DNA of 64,000 bases from Ooceraea biroi (lineage: Eukaryota; Arthropoda; Insecta; Hymenoptera; Formicidae). Made by a program: the position numbers and the translations under genes. Of the stretch, positions 33,648 through 45,272 are shown piece after piece (positions within the stretch are counted from its first letter, which is position 1; each line of letters begins with the position of its first letter). The DNA lies in contig NC_039515.1 of the NCBI RefSeq assembly GCF_003672135.1, positions 10,044,001 through 10,108,000 on the forward strand, read 5' to 3'. A model generated the notes under the pieces. The model was not told where the DNA came from, made no database searches, and was given only the letters and a program-made list of their open reading frames with translations.

Positions 33648-34564
33648 AACACTTTTTTTGTAACACGAGTGTAAATAGTCATGTCCAATGTATTTTTGCT
33701 TGCTGAATACGACTCCGTTGTCCAAATTTGTCTATCATGTAACAATTTTGAGGAAACTGGCGTCAAAGATGCCAAAACCGACGATTTTGCGGGTTTTTGT
33801 GACGTTACATCGGCCGCAAATGTGTTTCCCAAATTTCGTTTACGCCATGTGAAAGTGTGAACTTTTACTGTATAATGCGCGTGGTTTCATTTGTGTGTGA
33901 TTTTTCATTTTCGAGATATAGTAATTTCAAAATAGCTCTTTTTCTTATAGGAAAATCATTGCTGCGTTATGTAAGAAAGTAATTGCTTTTATAGTTATAT
34001 AATATAATAGGATCATATTACATCAAAAAGCAATATAAAATTGATAAAATCAAATAAGCAGAAAGATTATAAAAGATCTCCGCCATGTCCACGTCGTTGA
34101 TCCTGGGTCATGCCGAGTGCGGATATTTTTCTATAATCTTTCTGTCTATTGTATTTTATCAATTTCATATTGTTTGTTGATGTAATGTGATCCTATTATA
34201 TTTTTTTATAGTTATATTATATAATTATAAAAGCAGTTACTTTCCACATGACGCAACAATGATTTTTCCATGGGAAAAAGAGCTATTTTCAAATTGCTAC
34301 ATCTCGGAAACGAAACATCACACAGAAACGAAACACGCGCATTTTACAGCTAAAAGTTCACACTTTCACATGGCGTAAACGAAAGTTAGGAAAAAAATTT
34401 GCTGCCGGTGTCACGAAAACCCACAAAATCGTCGGTTTTGGCATCTTTGACGCCAATTTCCTAAAAATTGTGACGTGATAGTCAAATTTGGAGAACGCAT
34501 TCGTGTTCAACAGGCAAAAATACACCGGAAATGACAATCACACCCGTATTACAAAAATGGTGTT
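33648..34564. repeat. Fold-back element, ~440-bp arms
   Basis: The arms from 33648 and to 34564 pair almost throughout: AAAACCGACGATTTTGCGGG, TTACGCCATGTGAAAGTGTG, GGAAAATCATTG, AGCAATATAAAATTGATAAA. The centre is near 34110. No coding frame. Confidence 0.85.
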
Positions 34565-35100
34565 GGACAGTGTTGCCAATGTTGGAATAAATTGAACAAT
34601 ATGCTTCGCAACACTCTTTATTTTCTCTTCTTTTCTATTTGGAAAAAAGAAGGGATACAAAGTGTTCTGAAGCACTTGCAACTGCAGGCAGTCTTCCAAC
34701 ATTATTTTGATAATGTGATGTGCGGCACAGTAATACACGCAATATCATTCACTTCTTGTTGCAACGGAAAGTCGCAACGAAAAGTACAAATGATACAGCA
34801 TGTATGCAAAATATTTTATATATGTATAAACACATACACGTAATATAAAAATTACATATTGTTTATAGATATTTAAAAAAATTGAAGAAGTAGAATGGGC
34901 CCCTCCACCGCCCATTCCCGTGAGAACGCAACCAATATATCGTTTCGTCTCTCCGATTGTTCATACGTGTGAGCATTTATTTGTCACAAGCGTTCGCGAG
35001 AATTACGCACACATGGAATAATAAATGCATTACTAGACCTCTATGACAGAGTCAATGCCACGTATGTGATGCAAAAGCATCATGACGTGATAAACATTTT
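34565..35100. other. 3' flank of the Mutator-like gene
   Basis: No gene seen. A GGGCCCCTCCACCGCCCATT patch at 34898 stands out by GC content. I looked for a terminal repeat matching 41532-41700 and found none. Confidence 0.4.
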
Positions 35101-38100
35101 TCATGTTGGGAAAAGTGTTAGTTTGTTACTTTGTATAATAGTAACAAAGTGACGTCTCATGCGCTTCACGTCATTCGAATATTTTTCGTCGCATGGATCC
35201 TTTCCCAACACTACAGCTGTAGCGAAAGCTGCAGCATAAATGCCACAGCACGTGTTATCCGGTTGTGTCTGTACCCTTTCAAAAATTATATCGCTCACGT
35301 TTACCTGCGGAAAACGTTTGCGAATATAATTTTTTTCCTTTTCTGCTAGTTTATTGTATGTACAGCCAGGTATGCTGTCATACACATGCAGCTTGGAACC
35401 GTCAAAGAAAATGCAACGCCAATGATCGGTACAATTTCCTCCAATTATTTGAATGCTCTTGTCGCTAATACTAGCGTCAATGAGGTGAGGAAATTCCAAG
35501 TACTGCACGCTTTGCGTTTCAAAAGCAGAAGTCTCTCTGACGACGCGTAAAAATCGATCGAGCGATTCGTCGTTCACTTTGCTGTGCAGAGGTAAAATAT
35601 TCTGCTTCAACAAAAAGAGAGGAGGGATTGTGTCGTCCAGAATTTTTTTAAATTTCTTCGCATCTTTATCAGTCAATTCTTGCTTGGAATGACTGATTAT
35701 GATGCAATCATCTTGCTCCTCAAGAAGAGAAACATCGGCAGATGATGCTGGACTGATTTGTTCAGCAGATTTATCTTCTCTACGGATATCTCGCCGAACT
35801 CGTGAACTATTTATCTTTTACATGCGTCTTTAGCCTTCATAGCCTCAATAATGTATTCCGGATTTCGTATTGGCATGTGCCTATTGTAGCGACTGTCCAA
35901 TATCTCTGGCAGTATGCAATCATTATAGAAACGTGTTAGGGAAGGTAGCATTTGCTCTTTCCAAAAAACATCGTCTCTGTTGACATGCACTGTTTTGAAG
36001 CTTTTCGGCGTCCACACAACAAAGATGCAATACTATCGCCGTGTAATGTTCAATTGACCTTGAACCTGATAAAAGAATCGGTGATTCCGATTCATTTTAT
36101 CTAGGTTTTTCTTATCAAACACGGTCTTTAGTTGAGGCAAGTTTTGTATAGCTTCATCAGCTGTCAAATTCTCAGCTGAGCAAGGACATTTGATCTCCAC
36201 CAGACCGTCTTCATCGATAAGTCCGTCAGGAGAAGCACCCAAACATGGATTTTCATAATCAATGAACAATCCACATGGTGCAATGTCTTTTTTCAATGCT
36301 GCCGCTATCTCTTGTCTTGCGACTTTCTCCATATCGCGTCCATATTTCATGGCAGCGGTCTCAATGGACGGAGGAAACAAAATACTTTTCACAGTCGCTG
36401 CACAAAACGTTGTTGGCTTCATGCGACAAACGATTCCAAAATTGGATGCCGTTAACATTTGACGTCTCAGTGATAGCCATAATTCGCAATCACTTTGACC
36501 TCTTGTCTGACATTCAATTTTGTCACAGTTTTCTGCGTTTTCGAGTAACTTCTCAACATGTTTCTGTCGTAATTGCTCAAAAACAGGATATGGAAGATCA
36601 AGTTTTTCAGATTTCGGACCGTAATGGCAATCTGGTCCTGTCTCTCTTTTAAACCTTTTATGTCTTCCATCTATTTCTCTGCGTTCTTTGTTGCTCGAAA
36701 TTTTAACTTGTCGCCTTTCTTCAAGATTAGCGACAACAGCAGGAATATCCTTACACATGTTTTTATGGAGCTCTGTAAGGACTTGTTGTGTATTATATTG
36801 CACAACACTTCCCGCAATTCGAGCATTGTAAGAACCGTGTTTGCCAAAATGAATGCGCTTACCACCGATTTCCTTGCAGATCACTGAATTGAAAGATTCT
36901 GCAGGATTGTTTGTTACATTGAATAACAAACTATCGGAGTAAGCGCTGAGCCAGACGACAGCGCTGTCTACTTTTTGATACAGACCATAGAACTGCAGAG
37001 ACGGCACATAGTTCTTTTTGTTATTGCAGTTGCTTTCGTCTACATCATGTACCTTACATCGCTTATGCTCACCGAATATATGGCTAGGGATATTTAATAT
37101 GGCTTTTTGTAAGCCCATAGCCTTTATATGGTGAGCTTGCGTTCCTTCCCCTAGTACAGCGGCTAGTCGCAACACTTCTTTGCGTATTTTCAAAATATTG
37201 TTTTTCACAACATTTCGTAGCTGTACGCAATCACGCTACCTATGCATGTTTGACTGAGGCTTTTCGGCAACAGCTTTCAACTTTCTGCATAGGTTTCGAA
37301 GCAAGTGATTGGTGCACTCTATCTTTTGCACTCTCACATTCATCTCGCGGTACGGATCGTTATTAATGATGGACTGATATACGTTGCTGTCGCCATCAGC
37401 AATAAGTATTTTATATATTACTCCATGCATTTCAAGGCTACTTTGGAAACTTTCCACAATAGCGTCTCGCTCCATGCTTGTGGAGCTTGCGTTGCGGTCG
37501 AAGTTCCTGTAGCACTTGTGCTTCCGTACCTGGCGACCTTCTTGCTCCGCCATGTCACATAGCGTGCAATATTTGTTGCGGATACTGATAAAGAGGACCT
37601 TCCTCGTGCGGTAACCAATTATAATATCGACACCGGAAAGTGAATCGTAGGCAGAACCGTACGACCTCTTCATCCAACTACCATCCGCTACAACGGTTAT
37701 ATATGAAATGCCATTTATTACTTCATTCCTCTCCATAGCGAGTTGTTTTTCAAGCTCGTCTGCCATTTTCATGCTGTTCATGGCGGTTTTTTGGAAATCA
37801 TCGAGTAAATTTTCTCGATTATGTATATACGTCTTTTCAGACATACAAGGAATGTTTATAGCTGCACACAACTCTTCCAGCTGGGCGTAACTAATTCCCA
37901 CTGTAACAGTGCCTGCTACAGCAGCTGTATTAACATCTAATTCATTCGATTTCGTGGGTTCTGACCATATGTTGGCCTCAAAATTGCACATTTGGCATTT
38001 GAAGAACAACTGCGTCCTCAACCTTATGCGACGAGAATTTATGAGTTTCCAATCTTTAAATGGGCACTCGATTCCTCGCGCATGATTATCGAACGTTCTG

Positions 38101-39713
38101 TGGATTTCGTTCCACATAAAAGAAATGTCGACAATGCAACGACCCGCAGGTAAGCTTTCCTGGATACGATTTACATCCAGGCAGCCACTTTCGATGACAA
38201 GAGCATTGTCATCTTCGCAAAGTTGCTATTCAGCATACCTGTTTCCGACTCCGCGTCTGACGTATGCATTAGGGTACCAACTTTCGATTCCATTTTGTCG
38301 TTTATTTCAACGTCTATAATGGAATCCATGCATGCATGGCTAGTACCCATTTGCCTAGTCTCCGCAGGTAAGCTTTCCTGGATACGACTTGCATCCAGGC
38401 GGTCACTTTCGATGACAACAGCATTGTTATCTTCGAAAAGTCGGAATTTGTCATTAAAACTAATGCGAGGGCCTGCAGATATGCTTTCCTGGATACAATT
38501 TGCATCCAAGTGGCCACTTTCGATAACTAAATTATAGTTATCTTCGCAAAGTTGGACATTGTTATTACAATTTCCTGTTTTTGCAGATGACTCCATACAC
38601 GTTTGCATTGGAGTACTAACTATCGATTCAATCGGATCAGTAACTGATCCAACAGATTTAGTGCATTCATTGATACATTCATAGTTAGTACCCACATGCT
38701 CAGTGTTGCTGGAGTTACGTTGAGCCTCCATCGCCCTCAGCAATCGTCGCCTGCAAAGAAAAATATATTTTTAATTTGTAACACATTGAAAGAAGAAGAC
38801 ATTTGTGTGCATGTGTATAATATATATTATGTGTGTGTATAATATACATATACATATCTTTCTTCATAAATATCATTATTATGTATAAAAATGTGGAAAA
38901 GTGTAACCTATAAATGCAGTCTCTCTTTCCTTTATAGAAATGTACATAATTGTTACGAAAAAGTTATTATATATAGCAAAAGTAGAAAATACTTTTGCAA
39001 CATTGTTGCCTCTTAGTTACATCTTTCTCAAAACGTACATAGAAACCAATGCAATAAGTTGTACAGCAACCAGCTCACGTTTAAACATCTCTGGCTTATT
39101 TGTTGTACATGTCAGCTCACGTTGGAACATCTCTGGCTGTACTAATTCTACTAGCCGTCTCATTCATACATTGCTTCTGACACTAAGTACTGTTGAAACT
39201 ATATTGTTGTATAATTACTTTTTAGTGGCTGTGTTGCATATTATATTGAATATTACATATAATATTATATAGCATATAATATTGTATGAAGAAAAGATTG
39301 CGTTTTGCATTGCTTTTTATGGACTTTTTTTTAATGTAGCGACAGATATGTGATATTGTATGTATATGTATATAGAAATGTTGAAACTGTGTTGTACAAT
39401 ATGTATGTTTATATGTTAACTTGTTTTACATGTGTAAATACATGTGAAATGTGTACAAGGACATATTTTTGTTATAATATTAAATAATAAGAAACAGAGA
39501 GAGGATATATATGACAATAACTGAAGGAATGACTGAATATATGATTGGCCGTATAAGTACGTTAAATATTATGTGTACTCATTATTGTTAATTTAGTTTG
39601 ATGAAGCAGTATAGCAACGAAAGAGCACTTATATAGCCACTTCATCATGTACTCAGTGATTCCATGAAATTTCCATAATTCATTTATTCATGCTTTCTGT
39701 GTCTTATTATTAT

Positions 39714-40741
39714 AAAGGCCATAGCCGGAGGAGCATACTAAAATTGCCCCCAGCGAGTTTTGTAAGGACCCTTGGACAATTTATTATTTTGTGACAATAA
39801 AAAATTGTTTCTCAATATTTCAGGCCTTTATTTCTCGAGTTATTAACAAAAGATGTGATTTAAATTTTTTTATAAGACATAGGGTAGACCGAGGCGAATC
39901 GGGTTACTTTTTGTTCAACTTAAAAAATAATATTCGAACACATTGTTATTCTCATTATATACTTGTAATCAGTATGTATTTGGTTGCGTATAAGCTAGGA
40001 AAATCAATAACAAACATAAAACTTCATTCCTCAGGCAAAAAAAGAAAAACGTAAGAAATATCTGTGATCCGATTTGCCTCGGTCTACCGTACAAAAATTT
40101 CTTTCATAGTTTTCGATAAATAAAAATTTTTCGAAATGTTCTCTTGAAGGTACAATTATCTAAACTTTCACAGAATACTGTTCTCTTTTATCAAATTCTT
40201 CTCAAATTTTTTTCAATTTCTTCAAGTTGGTGCAACATCATGACAAAAAATCAATATTTTCCTTCAATTTTTGCAATAAAGTAGAAAATTATTCATTTCT
40301 TTCGCTACAAATATAGTTATTTTGTTATAAATGCAAACATGGTTATTATTTAAATTCAAATATTATTTGTGGAAAATAAATTTTAAAATTTAAATTTTGA
40401 AGAAATTTTAAAAATTTGAGAAGGATTTGATAAAAGAGAACAGTATTCTGTAAAAGTATTATTGTACCTCGAAGAGAATATTAAAAAAAAATTTTTAATT
40501 TGTGTTTTCGAGATGGAGAACTATGAAAAAATTGTTTTATGTCTTACAATATATAAGTCAAACAGCTAAGTCTATTCATATTATCTATAGAAGAAAAAAA
40601 ATGAAAATCAAATTGTTTTTCAACAACTCGAGAAATAAAGGACCGAAATGTTGAGAAAATTATTTTTTTAGTGACAAAATAACAGTCCAAGTGTCCAAAA
40701 CTCGCCAGGGGCACTTTGTATGCTTCTCCGGCTATGGCTTT
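39714..40741. repeat. 1-kb fold-back element in intron 1
   Basis: AAAGGCCATAGCCGGAGGAG and its inverse end a 1.03-kb unit; further in, GGTAGACCGAGGCGAATCGG (39892) pairs with the block at 40065-40087, and CTCGAGTTATT with AACTCGAGAAATAAAGG. It enlarges the first intron of the Mutator-like gene. Confidence 0.8.
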
Positions 40742-40794
40742 TCAGTAAAAACTCGCTGGACATAAAATCTGGAAATATTGTCAAGTTATATAAA

Positions 40795-41388
40795 TGTCAA
40801 TAAAGTTGGGAAATTATTTTTCCAACTAACTGATAGCCTTTATTATAATAACACGACATTTCGACCACGAATCCGGTCCTTATCAAGTGCGTACAATATA
40901 ATCGCTGGAAATTATAGAATATATAGAGTACATAATGTTTTCTTAGTAACAGAAAGAACACTGTCAATTGCAGAAGAGACTTACGGATAGAAGGAAAAAA
41001 AATATATAAAGGTTGTGTGTGTCAACTTTAAAATAAATTCGCATAATAATAACTGTCAAATTGTAAGAGCATGTCATCAACTAAGAACTCAAACATAAAA
41101 CTGAAATCACATTTGTATATTTTCAAGTAATAGCATTATAAACGTTAGGTAAATTGTGTATGTCTCTTTAGTGTTTACATACTTTTCAATAAAAAATATC
41201 TCCGCGATTTCCCTCTTTGTTTTTCATTATGCAAAATATCTGGTGTTGAAAAACGTCATGATTGTAAACTGTTTTTCCTATTATTACATTCATAAACTTT
41301 ATATTATATAAAACGTGGTCAAACGTAGTGTTATAAAGACATTCACTTAGTCGAACAAATAATTTCCCATCTTTATTACAAATCACTG
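40795..41388. repeat. Inverted-end unit, ~75-bp arms
   Basis: CAATAAAGTTGGGAAATTAT (40797) pairs with ATAATTTCCCATCTTTATTA (41361), continuing for about 70 bp. Inside, ATTTCGACCACGAATCCGGT..CTTATCAAG resembles a motif often seen near Penelope-like retroelement ends; no reverse transcriptase is present. Confidence 0.6.
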
Positions 41389-41695
41389 CCGAATATTTTC
41401 ATATCGAATATAAATGTGCAATAATGTGAATATTTTGTAAAGGGATGTATTTACCTCATTGTGTAGCTTTTCTTGTGGGAAAGTCTACGGCGACTGAGGG
41501 ACAATGGCTTCTTGCTCGCGTCTCGTACCATATTATCTAATTACTCACAACGAGAATAACAATTGGAAACACTAGCGTCAATAGCAATAGTGTTTACACT
41601 AAATAGACACAAAATCACACGATCATACGAAGCACGTAACACGTTGCGTGCGACGTTCACATGTGGTAACGGCCGATTACTCTGTTGTTTTCCAC

Positions 41696-41699
<4 letters not shown>

Positions 41700-41784
<85 letters not shown>
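41700..41784. repeat. (TG)n microsatellite, ~85 bp
   Basis: Nearly pure TG repeat ending directly at the 5S rRNA relic. Confidence 0.95.
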
Positions 41785-41785
<1 letters not shown>

Positions 41786-41881
41786 AACGGTTATACCCTC
41801 GTCTGATTACTGAAGTCAAGCAACGTTGGGCACGGTTAGTACTGGGATGGGTGACCGCTTGGGAACACCGTGTGTTATTGC
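41785..41881 (+). rRNA. 5S rRNA-derived pseudogene
   Basis: CAACGGTTATACC is followed by CTCGTCTGATTACTGAAGTC, AAGCAACGTTGGGCACGGTT, AGTACTGGGATGGGTGACCG and CTTGGGAACACCGTGTGTTA. These match the order of a eukaryotic 5S rRNA, but about 25 nt are missing after ATACC. The 3' half with the internal control region is well kept. It is a relic or the head of a 5S-derived SINE. Confidence 0.85.
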
Positions 41882-42189
41882 CACAAAAGTGGTTACACAT
41901 TGAGAAGAAGATCACTGATCTCTTTTTTGCAAAAATAATTGTTTCTTCAGAGATCTGCACAATAACATTACGATTAGATATTTGCACTTTCAGGGAGATG
42001 AAAAAACACATCACATGAGCGTAAAAAGTTTTGCTGTCACGTGAACGAATTTTTTTTCAAGCGGTCACTCATCTTAGTACTACCGTGGCCAACGTTGCTT
42101 GACTTCTATTCATGTATATTCAAATAAATGATTACATATCTGTAATAATAATATATTATATATATATATACATATATATTTACAATATA

Positions 42190-43515
42190 CGAGGTCTGAC
42201 AAGAAAGTTCCGGTAATTTTGAATGCGGCGAAAAACAAATTGAGCCACTGCTGCTGGGTTTGTTTTGATCAACAGCGCCATCTGTCTGTTATACACAGTC
42301 CACATTTACAAACAATCAAGCGCCATGTTCATTTTGTTTCGAGCCGTTAAAAGAGTAGAAAAAAACGACGTTCTGCAATTTTGTGAGAGCAAAAATGGAG
42401 GAACAACGCATCTGCATTAAGTTTTGCGTTAAAAACGGAATTAAGTGCGCAAATGTTGTGCGAATGTTACAGACAGCCTTTGGGGATCAAGCCATGAGTC
42501 AAAACCGAGTTTTCGAATGGTACCGTCGGTTCCGCGACGGACGGGAGAACACTGAAGACGATCCTCGTTCTGGGAGGCCTTCAACAGCGATAACGGACAA
42601 AAACGTGGAAAAAGTTAAACAAATCGTGCTTGCCAATCGCCGAATCATTGTCAGGGAGCTAGCAGAAGAAGTAGAGGCATCATTCGAATCATGTCGCAAA
42701 ATTTTGGTGGACGTTTTGGGTGTAAGAAGGCTGGCAGCGAAGTTCGTTCCAAAACTGCTGAATTTCTAGTAGATGAACACCCGTAAAGAATTGTGTCAGC
42801 AAAACCTTTTGGCGGTCGAAGAAGACCCGGGGTTGCTTCAGAGAGTTATTACAGGTGATGAGTCATGGATTTACGGTTATGACATTGAAACCAAAGCCCA
42901 ATCTTCGCAGTGGTGTTTCAAAGGAGAGCGTCGACCGAAAAAAATCAGGCAAAGCAGATCCAATGTCAAGGTGCTTCTGACCGTTTTTTTTTCGATTGCA
43001 AGGGTATTGTGCACCATGAATTTTTGCCGTACGGTTCTACGGTCACTAAGGAGTATTACCAGGAAGTTTTAAGAAGATTGCGCGAGAATGTTCGGCGCAA
43101 GAGGCCAGAGCTTTGGAAGAACAATTCGTGGGTTCTTCACCACGACAATGCACCGGCGCACACTTCGCTTCTAATAGCAAATTTTTTGCAAAAATATTCG
43201 ATCACCGTCTTACCCCAAGCCCCGTATTCACCCGACCTAGCCCCCTGCGACTTTTTCCTCTTCCCAAAAATTAAAACACACTTGAAGGGACAAAGATTTG
43301 ACACGCCAGAGGAAATCAAACAAAATTCGCAGACGCAACTCAGGGCGATACCGGAGTCAGCTTTCCAAAACTATTTTGAAGAGTGGAAAAAAAGGTGGAA
43401 TAAGTGTATTGCAGCCGAGGGGGCCTACTTTGAGGGGGACAAAACGAATTTGGATGATTGAATAAATATTTCTCGTTTTATAGTAAAATTACCGGAACTT
43501 TCTTGTCAGACCTCG
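42190..43515 (+). mobile_element. Mariner element, 1.33 kb
   Basis: CGAGGTCTGACAAGAAAGTT and its exact complement end the element, with TA at 42188-42189 and 43516-43517. Size and single transposase are classic mariner. Confidence 0.93.
42395..43461 (+). pseudogene. Mariner transposase (DD34D), decayed
   Basis: ATG 42395 (MEEQRICIKFCVKNG) starts a Mos1-type N-terminal helix-turn-helix region (ANVVRMLQTAFGDQAMSQNR, FEWYRRFRDGRE). An in-frame TAG lies at 42767-42769, and a shift falls in a T run near 42985. Catalytic motifs are ITGDESWIYGYD, LHHDNAPAHTS and SPDLAPCDFFLFP, with the last two Asp 34 residues apart. The C-terminus ends normally at 43461. About 350 codons, full family length. Confidence 0.9.
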
Positions 43516-43820
43516 TATATTGTATATTTACATATATATATTTGCAAAATATATATGTATATATATAATATATTATTATTACAGATATGTAATCATTTAT
43601 TTGAATATACATGAATAGAAGTCAAGCAACGTTGGCCACGGTAGTACTAAGATGAGTGACCGCTTGAAAAAAAATTCGTTCACGTGACAGCAAAACTTTT
43701 TACGCTCATGTGATGTGTTTTTTCATCTCCCTGAAAGTGCAAATATCTAATCGTAATGTTATTGTGCAGATCTCTGAAGAAACAATTATTTTTGCAAAAA
43801 AGAGATCAGTGATCTTCTTC

Positions 43821-44054
43821 TCAATGTGTAACCACTTTCGTGGCTATGTATTCTGGTGGTACCGATGCCGCGGGCACGTATGCTGGTGCCACCGGCACAT
43901 ATCCTGGTGCCATTACAGTCACATTTCCCATTGGCGACGGCGCGGCCACCGGCCCGATATCCTTCGTGGTGTTGTCGGTGCCGTGGCCGCTGTCCGTCGC
44001 TTTCGCCGGGATTTGAACTGCTGCGCGTTGTCCCTCCGAGTGAGAAGCTTGCGC
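43821..44054 (-). pseudogene. YVP-repeat exon fragment
   Basis: A 78-codon open minus-strand frame with Pro/Ala-rich YVP units (APGYVPVAPAYVPAASVPPE) runs into the fold-back arm, where it stops. The YVP part matches, in codon use and sequence, the repeat exon at 61899-62267. No start codon at the 5' side (stop at 44055), so it is a broken copy, truncated by the fold-back element. Confidence 0.55.
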
Positions 44055-44060
44055 TCAATT

Positions 44061-44515
44061 AGCGCTGCTACTGATCCATCCGAGATCATTATATCCAAAT
44101 TGGGTATTTATGTTACACCTTCACTAATGCACACAATTGTAATATAATCCCATAATAACAATGAAGATTCTAAGTTATCCGATTTATATCCCGCTTACTA
44201 TAATTTTAAATATTATAAATCGAAGTAATGCATTACAATTATTTTGAAATAGATGACATGTAAAAGATAAAAATTAAAAAATTATAAATTTTTAAAAGGA
44301 CCCCGCACAAATTATATGGAAAATGGATCCCAGTCGAATCGGCTGAAAATTTAATGTAACGTAGTTCATGACGTCCTGATGAAAAGTGTCCATAGACACA
44401 AAGTCCAAAAATGGACAGTTTCCGAGTTATAGAGCATCAAATAGCGGAAAAATAGGTTCATTGACTCATGACAGTCGTAACTGTAGACCGTGTGTATGGT
44501 CATGATAATGTGTGC

Positions 44516-44565
<50 letters not shown>

Positions 44566-44606
44566 CGATTCTTGTGCTGATTCCTCATAATAAAACGTAA
44601 AGCACG
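44061..44606. other. Gene-free stretch with (TG)n
   Basis: (TG)n at 44519-44559. The rest is AT-rich with no supported feature. Confidence 0.5.
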
Positions 44607-44680
44607 TACCGTCGGCATCAGCGTTACTCGATGTGCATCACGAGGAGATTGCGCGATCGGATTTTGCACATCATTTCTTG
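44607..44680 (+). repeat. GT-microsatellite cassette, divergent copy 3
   Basis: TACCGTCGGCATCAGCGTTA and GAGATTGCGCGATCGGATTT follow the order of the copies at 22545 and 27779, with more substitutions; here the (TG)n tract lies on the other side. Confidence 0.55.
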
Positions 44681-44719
44681 GCTCTAAAAAGGACCGATTG
44701 ATTTGCATTTTTGACGTTT

Positions 44720-44905
44720 GTCTTTACCAGGTGACTAATCCAGTCATAAAACATAAGCGAGCCAGCAGCTCAGTGACATCCCGGTATTCCTTATCCACTA
44801 TAACGATATCAGTTTCCTGGAACCATCTTATTATTCTCTCAGCATCTCTTATAAATTCATTTTGCAGAATAGCAGCGTCATTATTTCGATTGTCTCGTCT
44901 GATGT
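44720..44905 (-). pseudogene. Inverted fragment of the DDE_4 transposase
   Basis: Reverse complement of part of the transposase at 46515-46690; it keeps the segment around the second catalytic Asp (DIVIVDKEYRDVTELLARL-like). It is separated from the main copy and in opposite orientation. Confidence 0.75.
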
Positions 44906-45007
44906 AGAATGCACTTTTTCACAGTATAAAGCTATTTTGACAGATAGACGCCAAAAGTTTAAGTTCGACAATTTTAGCCAGTATTTTGTTTCTCATTGTT
45001 ACAAATG
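44906..45007. other. Short spacer
   Basis: No feature seen between the transposase fragment and the dispersed repeat. Confidence 0.4.
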
Positions 45008-45272
45008 TTCCTATTCTAAAAGAGGCGTGTTAACTTCGTGAAGTTCTTTTTTATCGAATAGTTGAGGCCTCTTTTCCGCGACGCTGATTGGTTATCTCGA
45101 TTTGCGTTGTGCGTTATGTTCAGTTTAGATTACCATCGCGCGGCTGTCTTCGCGTGGAGGTTAACAATTTGGTAGAGTGTGATAATTGTGCATATAATAA
45201 ATAACGTTTATATTATTCGAAAACATTATTAATACTGAAAAATAGCGCGCGCCTGTGTTGCTAGTAACAAAT
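45008..45272. repeat. Dispersed repeat, copy B
   Basis: Matches 646-1013 at both ends in the same orientation but lacks part of the middle. Lies 240 bp upstream of the DDE_4 transposase start. Confidence 0.6.

Larger units (their letters stand above)
35101..41531 (-). pseudogene. Mutator-like transposase + YqaJ nuclease + Ulp1 protease fusion gene
   Basis: Exon 1 (41455-41531) encodes a basic start MVRDASKKPLSLSRRRLSHK and joins in phase, across a 2.7-kb intron, to a long exon 38750-35101. In order: three ~28-residue repeats (..ESGHLDANCIQESI.. type, 38560-38150); a Mutator-like transposase domain with VVADGSWMKRSYG (near 37680), ILIADGDSNVYQS (37385) and NNPAESFNSVI (36890); a YqaJ/lambda-exonuclease-type domain with LTASNFG (36450), GASPDG..VEIKCP (36200) and YQVQGQLN; and a Ulp1/C48 cysteine protease with HWRC, VYDS and NTCCGIYAA (35250). 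Breaks: frameshift near 38225, TAG 37236, TAG 36033, frameshift near 35815. Domain order is continuous and the catalytic motifs survive, so decay is recent. Roles in excision, end processing and desumoylation are inferred from the domains. Confidence 0.8.
41880..43844. repeat. Fold-back element carrying inverted 5S fragments, split at its centre by a mariner
   Basis: Left arm 41880-42187 and right arm 43518-43844 are inverted copies (GCCACAAAAGTGGTTACACA against TGTGTAACCACTTTCGTGGC). Each arm contains a 5S-like stretch: minus at about 42060-42107 and plus at 43617-43666 (GAAGTCAAGCAACGTTGG, GATGAGTGACCGCTTG). The mariner at 42190-43515 sits at the centre. Confidence 0.85.

Noticed and set aside
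34538..34843. Opposed 66- and 83-codon frames
   Set aside because: Weakly inverted AT-rich DNA with no domain.
40850..40890. Penelope-like retroelement
   Set aside because: Only a short GTCGAAATGTCG-like motif; no reverse transcriptase or GIY-YIG sequence nearby.
41563..42018. 151-codon frame with long Val-Cys stretch
   Set aside because: It is the (TG)n microsatellite read through into the 5S relic; no protein family.
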